DNA of 64,000 nt from Nemania diffusa (taxonomy: Eukaryota; Ascomycota; Sordariomycetes; Xylariales; Xylariaceae): contig JBBPUQ010000011.1 of NCBI GenBank assembly GCA_038501195.1, positions 620,001 through 684,000 on the forward strand, given 5' to 3'. Positions 23,601 to 33,112 of this stretch are shown piece after piece; positions within the stretch are counted from its first letter, which is position 1; each line of letters begins with the position of its first letter. A program made the position numbers and the translations under genes. The notes under the pieces are model-generated. The model was not told the origin of the DNA. It saw only the letters and a program-made list of their open reading frames with translations, and made no database searches.

Positions 23601-24949
23601 TGTTCATTCGTTCTCGCAGGCACTTTTCCGGGCCCTTCTCGAGGAACTCATTCAGGTAGTTCTTGGTGACGTATAACCTAACACTATGTTCCTCTTCACT
23701 ATCAGGGTCATCATAGAAGCCGACGAGCTCAACCTTAACTTGAGTAGTTAGTCGTAATGGAGTGTGTACAAAGTTTGAACTCAGCGCATCCGCCTTACGG
23801 ACGGCCTCTCCGAGGTCATATAAGTACGAGTGCATAATCGATAAGTTTTGCGGTCCAAAGGAAGCACAGTTAGCATGGGTGCTTTCGAGAGATAGTGCTT
23901 GCTCTGATCTTGAGCCGATGAGGCCAGACTTGATAGAAGTGATGGGAGCGCTAAAATGAACCTCGTCAAAGTCGCTGCCCCCGAGACCAGAAAGCTGGGA
24001 GTCGACAGTTTCGTAGAAAGTCCAAAGGCGAAGTTCGCTAGCGATATCAGTGAACTTATCATGAAGTTTCAGCAGTGGTTTGTGTCCTAGACGTAGTTTA
24101 TCCGTAATCGATCTTGGAAGTGGCTTTTCTAGGAAGAGCAACTCCTGGATACTCTCTCTGAGATTAGGCATCGACAAGTAACTCGAGCCGCGATGCGGAG
24201 TGGCTATTACGAAGGTTAGAATATCGCATCCGAGACTGCCGTAGAATGAACTAACCGAAAAATGTTATGCCATGACAGTCGTACATGAAAGGCCGCAGGT
24301 CTTCATGCTCCCTTGCTTTGACGAGAGCCTCCTTGACGACAAGTCCTCCGATACTATGACAGATGAAGAAAATGGGCCGAGCCTTTTTGAGACCTGCACG
24401 TATCTTCATCACCTGCTCGATAAGATCATCAGCAGCTGACTCGATCGTCATGCCCTCTACTATTTCACGGTGTCGATAAAGCATAACCCTCGCCTTGTCG
24501 ACTTCTTTCCTTATCCCCTGGCGAATCCACAGATGGCTAGCTTTTGGCAAGACGCGAGTGATAGTCGGCGTCAGGACGCTGCTTCCGGGCAACTCCTTCA
24601 CCGTAGAGTACTTATCAAGCTCAGTCGGCGGCGGCAAAGTGAAATAGCCTTCTTTGAGAGGGTCTCGTGCCCAGGTGTCGATGGGGGAGGCGCCTATACA
24701 GGGTACTGCGATTATGTCGACCGTTGTCTCGTTATAGCCGCAACCCTCGATATCGCCGTCGACATGTTCAAATCCGGGCTCCGATCCCCAGTGCGAACCG
24801 CTACTACGGTTCGATTTTTCAATATCCGGGTCTGTGGTCGTAGTAACATCGCTGCGTCGCGACTCTCCTTCTGCGTCTCGCTCATCCACCGCGTCTCTTT
24901 GACGCGTAGCTTCTTGTGCCTCCATCACGGCAATCGAGTTTGCATTCAA
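20601..24949 (-). CDS. Alpha/beta-hydrolase fused to CorA-like membrane domain (1319 residues)
   Basis: Seven exons read 5'-3' on the minus strand: 24949..24256, 24203..22990, 22933..22780, 22723..22142, 22093..21402, 21311..21074, 20986..20601. All joins keep frame and most introns show a CTAAC-type branch. Exons 1-2 form a DUF676/lipase-like hydrolase: VDIIAVPCIGASPIDTWARD, nucleophile motif CHSIGG with Ser at about 199, and HGITFFATPHRGSSYLS assembled across intron 1. A Ser/Arg-rich linker (about 400-620) follows. Exons 2-5 hold a conserved module (MWIHLPFNNPYW, YLPYLHYDTY, RARPVPKDIAELESLESRVM, LMVDQLWLWAVDN, TFFPKRE, ALDLAAFITLHAVTVLLDRS). A coiled-coil leads to TM1 with SFFTSLFGMN (GMN at about 1167) and TM2 ALLIAITLVAAYSG. 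GMN is the CorA selectivity motif. Transport and catalysis are both untested. Confidence 0.88.
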
Positions 24950-26277
24950 CTAATTTCAGGGGCCTAGAACCATACTAATCCATGCCAAGCAAGCACATAT
25001 TCATGACCGCTAAAATAAGCAACCAGCTACACCAACCTCCCAAAAGATGAATAAACGAAAGGCTGCAGCGGATGAAGAGGATGCCCACATCTTTTATACG
25101 TGTCGTATAATCTCGGCACTGCTCGTCTCTTGGCCTGCATCCTCCACGCTCATGATGAGGCTGAACCTCAGCAGGGGCTGACGTGAGAGGTAAGAGATCT
25201 ACGGTACAGGCCCACTTGCCCCAAGGCCCGTAGCGATGACTCCCGCTGCAGCGTAGCATCATGAGCGCTAACCTGCTGACCCTGTGAATCGAGCTTGGCG
25301 TTGAAGGCGCGCAGCACTCGGTCCCAGATTCGGATTAGGGGGTCAGCACGGCACGCTATAGCCGGCAAAGTGGGGAGACCGTCACGCTAATTAGGGCTGA
25401 TTAGCGGCTGATCGGGGCTCTGTAATTAGAGGAAACGCGACCGGTCACTGATCAGCATCCTTCAACGTCACTTGAAACTCGTCAGAAATACAACATACGG
25501 AATAGCTAGATAGTCTAAGCAGAGAATACGGCTGTCATTAAACATTGAGAATGGTTTTTATTATCAGGGCGTATCTTCTATTTTTCTCGGCCCTACTCCG
25601 ACATGTTCTAAATATCTCCTTGATATTGTTATTGTAACGCTAAAAGTTGCCATATTCGGTAACATCCAGTGCACCTACAGTAAGTGTTCCCTCGCTAATA
25701 TCTACCTATCCAATCACCGAATCCATAACAAGAGACAAGAGCGTAACAAACCTCGTTGCCTAGAGACCAAGACTTCAGGAGCTTAATAAGAATATCCGAA
25801 AGAAAAAAAAAAATAGAATCCATACATTCTTATAAAATTCTCATAGCCACGCGCTAAGCGACGCAATATCAGATCTGTCTTTCAATAGGTCCGTTGAAAA
25901 CAGTGCTGCTTTTCCGAAGCCGACGCCAAGCACCAGAGGACCCGGATAACACCCTCGCTATGTCAACCATAGGATTGCTGGCCCAGTCAGCGACTCTCTT
26001 CAAATAATAGGTGCCTGCCTAGTTTTACAAGTCTGGCGAGTCTGAGAACTCAACAGAAGAAGAGTCGCCGCTGCCATTTGTTACGGGACTGTCAGGTGAT
26101 AAAGTAACCAGACCCTATAGGGTGGTTATATCTATATATTTGGCTATATATATAGGGACCTTCGGTCCCCCTTATAGATCTAGGAGGTCAGGAATCAATG
26201 AATCTATCTATTGAGCCCTATACTACACCTTTTACCTAGCTGCGACAGGACTTCTATTCACTCTGTGACATCCTCCT

Positions 26278-26415
26278 CTGACAGGGACCGAACTGCAACG
26301 CTAAACCACAACACCACTGACGCAAAGCAAAAGTAGAACGTTGTCAAGGCAGGAACCTTAACTGTTTGCAGGTCTTATATATAGGACCGTGACACCGTTG
26401 CCCCGCCGCCATGGC
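26278..26415. repeat. LTR-like relic, copy A
   Basis: The stretch beginning TGACAGGGACCGAACTGCAA shares order and spacing with 35095-35200 (TGTCACGGACCAGAACTACA): CAACACCAC/CAACACCGCCAC, then ACTGTTTGCAGG/ACCGTTTGTAGT, then TTATATATAGGACCGTGA/TTATATGTAGGACCGCGA. Divergence is high and no terminal pair or target duplication is visible. A decayed retroelement LTR is the likeliest source. Confidence 0.55.
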
Positions 26416-27049
26416 GAAGTGATCCGATCCTAGTAAGAATGATGAGCTACGATGACACAACCAGGAAGCATAAAACTCTAGTTCTCTCAAGGCTTACGCT
26501 GTTAACCGGAATGTGCGAATAAGTAAGTCAGTTTGGCGGCCAGTAGCAAGTGCACCCGATACAAAAGCTACTGCAAGCCCTGCTATGGTCTCTAAGTACA
26601 TACTCTTCCAGGCTAATAGCGCCTAACTTAGACAGGAGCGTGCTCGCCTCTAAGTTCAGATCTTTAAAAGGAGAAACGAAGGTAAATAGGGACAGCAGGA
26701 GTACCTATTATATAATATATACCGAAGTCTTCGCCAATGACTCTACTTACCTTTAATGCCAAGCGCCTTCCGGCTTGTTTGTAAGTTCTTCCTTCAGAAA
26801 TATCCCTATTTACCTTGTCATTTCCCTTTTTTAAGACCTCAGCACTGCTCCTGACTACTGAACTCCTTGCGCAGGTATATAAATAGGGCTATAAATTCTG
26901 GTAAGCTGTCGAGAGCCGTGTTTACTTTTCGACATCAACAATACACACAACAATACAAACACACACAACACGCACACACACACAGAAACACGATCACTCT
27001 CTCAAGCCAAACACAAAGACTACAAGGCATTCTTAAACACTATATATAT

Positions 27050-27420
27050 GCTCGAAGAGACCCCGCAACTTTACCGCGCTCAGATCTAGTTCGCAAGTGA
27101 TCGGCTTTTGCTACCCCGAACTCAGCATGACAACACGACAGATCACGATTCTCCCTTGGGCGCGTTGCAGAGGAGTACTGCGGACAACAGGAAGGCCTCA
27201 GCGGATGTAAAAACCATGGCGCCTCGTTTTTATTCAACACCCTCTACCTAGATACACGGGTTTCCCTTCCCAACCAACATTCGGGCGGGCAACGTCACTT
27301 CCCTCGCCGGCCGATGCCCGGTCCTCAACGAACTATTGCGATCTATGCTATCGAACGAAGGATACGGCTAGGACAAGAAACTTGGCCACATCGTCGTGGT
27401 AACGCACTCCCCAAATATGC
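27050..27420 (+). pseudogene. Possible decayed coding fragment of unknown family
   Basis: GC content rises to genic levels. Two overlapping frames look coding. One reads GRVAEEYCGQQEGLSGCK (about 27155-27210); the other reads NIRAGNVTSLAGRCPVLNEL, then LLRSMLSNEGYG, an internal stop (TAG, about 27368-27370) and GHIVVVTHSPNMQQ (about 27280-27421). Switching frame and crossing a stop would be needed to join them. I recognise no family. A TATA-like box and CAACA-rich leader precede it at about 26875-27020. It may be a frameshifted gene relic or chance. Confidence 0.3.
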
Positions 27421-28534
27421 AACAGTAAGTCACACCTTTACTATCACCTATAGTCTGGGTTGTTAAGAAACGGGCTTTCCCGTCACGTTGACGTTTTGTT
27501 TCTTAACCCCCTTCCGGTAATACCTATTAACTTAGAGTACAATTGCTAACTACATGTCAAATAGTAGACATGGCGCAATTATTCCTGTCGTGGCTGCTAA
27601 TCCTGCTTCAAAAAGCAAGGTCAATCTGTCGGCTAAGAAAGCTACACGCTGCTAGCACCGTTTACCCTAAATACGCTCGTAGCGTAAGCCGCAGCGGAAG
27701 AGATGGCGTAGCCCCCTTTTCCAATAAGATGTGGCTTGAGAGCAACATGATAGAGAATTACCTACTATCGGCCTCACGTTGTCGGTAATATTATAATAAG
27801 CCTTGAAAATAACCGAAAAGATCTTGAACGTTTGGGCCACAACACGTACCATCCTATTTGGTAATTAGAAGTTGGGGCTTAAACCCTCAAGGTACTCTCT
27901 CTAGAGGTTTCGAGCTGCACCCGTCGGTTATACTAAAAAACAATAGGGCTGCCAGCCGGTCGTAAGTTTTCCTATTTCAATCCGGCGGTAGTACTGCTAA
28001 CAGGCTGCTGCTTAGTACCATGTCGTCCTTGAGGTCGACAATGAAGTAGAGACTGGGATTGGAGTGGTAGGGACGCCGAGAGGGAGACGGAAAAAAGCAC
28101 TGTCGCAAACTGCGCCCCTGAAGTACCGTTCAGCAATAGACATCGATCACAGGATGGCTAAGCGCACATCGCTAGCCCTTATAGCAAGACTTTTAATGTT
28201 GACAATAAGATTATAAAAGTTATGTTTCTGAATAGCTTAAACACTAGATCATTATAAAGCAATATCTATGCTTATCTCAAGCTTAAGAGCAGTTTATACG
28301 GGATAGCTCGGTTGTTTATGCTTACGTTATACCTAAAGTTATAGAAATTAAAAGGTTTACCTGTTTATCCCTTTGCTTTTTATTTAATTACAGCCTGAAA
28401 GTCCCACGTCTACCGCCTTTTTTCTGCCACTGCTGCTACTGCTACCAGTACTGCTGCTGTCACAGTTTCACAGTTCTGCTAATAATACCAGAGTTGACTT
28501 ATTTTTATTGCAGAAAAGAAGTTCTATCTAGACC

Positions 28535-28615
28535 TACGAAGCCATCCTATTGGTTTATATAGACCAGTTCAGGGCCCATGCTGTAGCCTTAACTCCTTAG
28601 GGGTTTATTTTTGTG
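28535..28615. repeat. LTR-like relic, copy B (3' half)
   Basis: Contains TTATATAGACCAG followed by a GGCCCATGCTGT..CTCCTTAGGGGTTTA block. This matches TTATATAGACCAG..GGCCTGTGCTAT..CTCCTTGAGGTTTAG at about 35370-35428. It lies directly downstream of the DUF3716-like gene's 3' end. Confidence 0.5.
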
Positions 28616-28618
28616 ATA

Positions 28619-28725
28619 GCTACTGCTGCCACTGCTGCCACTGCTGCCACTGCTGCTGTTGCTGCTACTGCTGCTACTGCTGCTGTTGCCGCTGTTGCTG
28701 CTACTTCTACTGCTGTTGATTCTGG
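28619..28725. repeat. CTG/CCA-type trinucleotide array
   Basis: Imperfect run of CTGCTGCCA and CTGCTGTTG units, just beyond and running into the 3' end of the DUF3716-like gene; on the minus strand it reads as CAG/CAA/TGG units. The stop codon of that gene lies inside the array, so array length may shift its C-terminus. Confidence 0.7.
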
Positions 28726-29490
28726 ATAAAAGAGCACTGTTTATACTGCCACTGGTATCGACAGTTGAAGCAGCAAAGAGGCTTCTTCTTCAGCTCAACA
28801 CCAGCCGGAAGAACAATGCATCCGCCAGTGAAACGACCGCCACGACCACCGCGACGGCACTTCGAGCAAGGCTCGGCGGCCTCCTCGCCCACGCACTGCC
28901 CAACAGCAGCGGTCATGTTCCACTCCTTCGGGTTGGCGAGGAAGGGCTTCTTGAGTCTCTGGACAGATCGCTGCGCCGGGAGTCGAGCCAGAGCCAGCGC
29001 CTCAGCGGGCCAGTCCTCTTCCTTCACCTCCCAGAGCTGGGGGATCTGGATGCTGGCCCGGAGGTGGGCAGCAAAGATAGCCTGCTGTTCCTGGTCCTGA
29101 GCCTGGTCCTGTTCCTGGTCCTGTTCTTGTTCCTGTTCTTGTCCCTGTTCCTGTTGCTGCTGTTGCTGCTGGTCCTGGTCCTGGTGCAGTTGCTCCTGCA
29201 GTTGCTGCTGCTGCTCCTGTTGTAGTTGCTGCTTTTATTGTGTTAGCTTATATATAGGTTTCAGTTAGAGTACTGGGTCTAACCTCTGCGGCTGCATCGT
29301 CAGCCTCCTCGGCAGCATGGCCAGCGGGGAGAACGGGAAGAACGGGACGGGGGGGCGCGTGATGAAGTCCTCCCTATACCGTAGCAGTTAGTAATGCTCC
29401 AGAACCAGGGACAAGTACTTTTCTTACGGAAGCAAAGCGCATGAGGACGTGGGCCGCCCATATATCTTCCTCGGTGTTATGGTCCTCCAT
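28707..29490 (-). CDS. Poly-Q protein with DUF3716-like Cys cluster
   Basis: Model on the minus strand: 29490..29428, 29373..29284, 29231..28707; introns of 54 and 52 nt with ACTAAC and GCTAAC branches, all in frame. Exon 1 encodes MEDHNTEEDIWAAHVLMRFA; exon 2 is Pro/Ala/Glu-rich; exon 3 opens with about 50 residues of Gln with Asp/Glu/Leu. The ordered C-terminal part holds the Cys pattern CSKCRRGGRGG-x-FTGGC, then CCFNCRYQWQYKQCSF, matching the paired-Cys layout of DUF3716 proteins. Those are lineage-restricted fungal proteins, often in repeat-rich DNA, with no known function; a zinc-binding fold is inference. The C-terminus ends in a Gln stretch inside a trinucleotide array. The plus-strand poly-Leu frame is its shadow. 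Confidence 0.72.
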
Positions 29491-31270
29491 CGTGGTTGTA
29501 TGTGTTCGTGTATTCGTGCTTGGTGCTGTATTCTCATTTAGTCATAGTGAAAACAATTATTTTGGGACAATTTACAAGTAATGAGGTAATTGCAAGGCCA
29601 GTATACGAAGCCTATTCAAACACAGTTAGATGATGAGTTGCAGTGGGAGGTGGTGGGACGGAAGACTTACGCCACTTCTCTCGTTGAAACCTGGAGAAGG
29701 AAAGGAAGAAAGAGTGCAAGAGCATCTAGCATGGGGTCAAATGAACAAAATCTTTAATTACTACGGCCCTTAAATGCGTATATTGTATAGCTACGTATAC
29801 AGCGGAGCTTGTTCCAAACACAATTGTTGAGAATGTTCGTGATACCAGCTGCTGTTTCGTTGAGAGCTAGTTTAGGGATTGCTATTTGCTGACTTGATAT
29901 CGTCGATGAAGGACATGGAAGTAGAGAGAATTGAATACCTATTCCAGTAGCACTACGTTTACAGTGGCATGCCCTAGATCAGTCCTAGCTGTTTACGTAG
30001 AGTTTTATTCACGAGATGATTTTTTAGAGCAATACTGTTCAACATATGTCTTAATAGTATATTGCTTCTGTTGCTTAGTATGTGATAAATAAGGCACAAT
30101 GGGCATGAGATGAACAAGAACTTATTAACAATCTTGTGCTTTGTAGAGATGCTATTTTAGCCCAGCTATAGGCAAATTCCTAAATGTGCAACTTGGCAAC
30201 TTCTATATCTCTAGTATTATACTCCGTAAGAAGTTTCATGGAAAGGAATAACACTTGAAACACAACAGCTTTATTTTAAACCAATATACAGACTCGAGCC
30301 AAGCCGATATAATGACTTCTAGTCCCTCCTCTGAAGATGATATACCTGTTTATAAAAGTTAAAGGAGATGAAAAAGTACAGGCAGTTGAATCTAGCTATC
30401 AGGAGTCTTTATGTAACCTAAACTACTGTAGATATACAACCCTATCATTGAGGACCCTTTGCACTATTGGGCATTAATATTGTGAACGCAAAGTTCTTTC
30501 GAGTTGTTTTGACATGGGCGTAGTGCTTGCGGTGCAAAAGCCAATTCTTTTCCTGATAGGAGATAAACATATGAAAGTAGAGTACAATGTATGAACCTAG
30601 AGAGAAGAATGAGGGGTATAAAAACTAAGTTTGATAGTGTGCTCTTGAATTGTCAAGTATGGACTTCAAGTACAAAACATTGAATGTTATCACATACCAA
30701 GCTTCATCGTTTGCAATAACTAAGATGCAAAATTTCACCAAGTTCTACTTTGAAAGTTCTAGCGAGCCTATTACTCCTTAATCAAGACTCTAAAGTGTTT
30801 AGATATCTTCTTGGTACTGCTTCAGCCCCTTTTGTAAGTTAGTTTAATCACGTGATATGGGAGCTTAATTGGTTCACTTTCTCAAACTCGCTCCAACTAC
30901 ACGAGTTAAGGCCACATAATATAAGTATGCATTAGAAGGATGTGAGAAATCTTAATAAAAATACTGTGCTGTGCTCTCATTGTGTGATAGGTCAAGTGTG
31001 AAGGCAAGAGATATTATTGTTTCAGGGTTGTCAAAGAAGCACCCGAAATTCATAAAACAAGTTATATTGCCTGGGGCGGTGCTTTCTCGGTGCTTTCATA
31101 TATATACGCATCCCCTGCTATAGAGAAGAACTTCAGAACTACCTCCTAGCAATATCAAAAGCCGTTTAATGGGGATTTGGCTATCTGTAGGCCCTTGCAT
31201 GCGGCTTATGGCGAAAGCCATAACATTTCTATTGCATGCCTATCAGTAAATTGTACCCAAGAAATAGCAA
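29491..31270. other. Intergenic, no gene recognised
   Basis: About 1.8 kb, moderately AT-rich, with stops in all frames. No exon-like pieces with family features, no repeats matched elsewhere in the window, and no RNA gene recognised. It lies between the 5' end of the DUF3716-like gene and the 3' end of the P450 gene. Confidence 0.4.
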
Positions 31271-33112
31271 TCACAATGAATCCAAGTCTATTTCTGCCTC
31301 CCGCCTCCGGACTAAAATAGCAGTCTTAGGGTCAACTCGCAAGTCGAATCCCAGTTCAATAACCGTGTGGGCAAAATTCTCCGTGGGCTTTAAGTCGTAC
31401 TTGAGAAGCAGATGGACCAAGGCGATTTTGAGCTCATTTGCAGCAAAGAACCGACCGGGGCATGCGTGGAGGCCGTGGCCAAAGCCCAAGGACTCAGTAC
31501 CAGTAGTCACTAGATGTGCTTTGTTGGCCTTTTCGGGTATGTCGCGCATACGCATGAATCGGGCGCCGTCGAACTCCTCCGGGTTTTCGTATACATCGGG
31601 GTCGAGCCGCTTCGTGGAACGGACAGCGCACTTGGTGCCCTTCGGGATTACCGTGCCATCCGAGAGGGTTACATCCGCGAGAGCCAATCGATGCATGGTT
31701 GCTGTTCAAATCGAGCCGCATTAGTAGAGTGGCGTCTGGGAATAACGACCGGGGATACTTACTCATCTTGATCGGTTTTAGTCTCTGTGTCTCTTTCAGC
31801 ACACTATCCAATAACTTGAGATTAAAAAGTGCTGTCTTCGTCATGCCTTCGGCTTGGAGAACTTCAATAATCTCCTTACGCAAATCATGAATAAGTTCCG
31901 GTCGTTGAACTAGATTCTGCAGGGTCTGGTTAAGAAGATCCGATGTCGTGTGAATAGCAGCCATGGAGAGGCCAATTTGGTAGACCGCAGGGTCGTACGG
32001 ATCATTTTTCGACTCCTCCTCGGCCCATTCGATTGCATCATTTGGACAGGGAATTGGACGGCCTTCCTTAGCAGCAGTAATCTTTTCCGCCCGCCTCTTA
32101 TCAATGACTTCTTGGATAATGACACGAGCTTCGTTGAGAAGTCGGCGGACTAGTCGACATTCTGGCAAGAACCAGTGAACGAAACGCCGTGAGAACTTTG
32201 GGAATAAGCGTAGCTTCTTAACCGCATGCATGGCATTAATGGTGTACTGAGAGGTTGTTTCTAGCCAGGCTTTGTTGCGGCAGAGTTCGTCGCCTAGGAA
32301 GATACGTGAAGATAGACTGGACACATATCTAACGCTCGTATGCATCACGTTGACTTCTTTCCATTCTACAATTGTTGTTAAAAGGACTTAGTAAGTTGAA
32401 AAGACCAGTTCTGGGTTGGTATGACTTACCAGGAGATTCCCCAAGAAGATTATGTAAGGCGAAGTTTGCTTCCAAGGACACGGGTTTTGTCACCTTCGCT
32501 GTGCATGCTAGTTAGTCCAAGTTGGTATGACTAAAAGGAAAAGGGGCAAATCAAGTCAAGGTTGCTACTCACTCAGATATTTGGTCAACTGATTTCTAGT
32601 GACCTTAAGCATCATACCAGCCGCCTTCTCTGCATTGAACGGCTCAAAACCTGGAAGCTTGCCGTGGAAGTCCTGGAAGATGTATGAGTCTTGGTAGTCT
32701 TGGAACCGAGGAAAATCAATCATCTTACTTCCTCAGAACTTGCAAAGAAGCTCAGATTGGGTTCATTTCGAATCTCTTGAGCAAGATAGTTCGGTGGCAA
32801 AACAATAAGATTGCCAGTATCGGTTGCAATACGAACTGGTGATTCAGTGAATTGGCTTGTTGCAGTCTTCAATAGACTGGCAGCTCTTGTGAGAAAATCT
32901 AGCTTAGCTAGAGAATTACCCATGTCAAAACGACCAGGGGCGTTAAGAATTGGCGGCAACTTTCGAAGTCTTACGTGCCAAGCCGAGTAGGCTATGAAGA
33001 CAGCAGCGAGAGTAGTCACGATATATGGCAGGGGTTGCGATACAAGATGTGGGATAACATCAGAATCTATCCACGACCGATCGGTCGGTGGTGATGGGTG
33101 CACAGAGGCCAT
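31271..33112 (-). CDS. Cytochrome P450 monooxygenase (gibberellin/terpenoid-type clan)
   Basis: Five exons on the minus strand: 33112..32729, 32672..32573, 32498..32430, 32365..31763, 31701..31271; 528 residues. Intron 1 is 56 nt (GTAAGA..TTCCAG); the others have clear donors, and those after exons 2 and 4 have good branch points. An N-terminal anchor (PYIVTTLAAVFIAYSAWHV, about 29-47) places it in the ER. The I-helix motif reads LSMAAIHTTSDLL, the ExxR is LKETQRL, PERF-like segment EFDGARFMRMRD, and the heme loop FGHGLHACPGRF has its Cys at about 466. The I-helix and C-terminal wording (NKAHLVTTGTESLGFGHG) resembles fungal ent-kaurene-oxidase/GA14-synthase/CYP68-like enzymes. Substrate unknown; no terpene cyclase, PKS or NRPS lies in the window. 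Confidence 0.9.

Larger units (their letters stand above)
24950..28706. other. Gene-poor region with repeat relics and decayed coding-like fragments
   Basis: The first ~500 bases are the promoter of the hydrolase-CorA gene. Beyond, no intact gene is visible. Contents noted: an LTR-like relic (26278-26415), a TATA-like box and CA-rich leader-like stretch (26870-27020), a coding-like decayed fragment (27050-27420), an inverted-repeat hairpin (27462-27507), a second LTR-like relic (28535-28615) and a CTG/CCA trinucleotide array (28619-28725). Confidence 0.5.

Noticed and set aside
32673..32728. Five-base GTAAG gap as an indel in the P450 gene
   Set aside because: Removing only GTAAG restores a frame, but a normal 56-nt GTAAGA..TTCCAG intron also does and gives a better P450 sequence, so no frameshift is needed.
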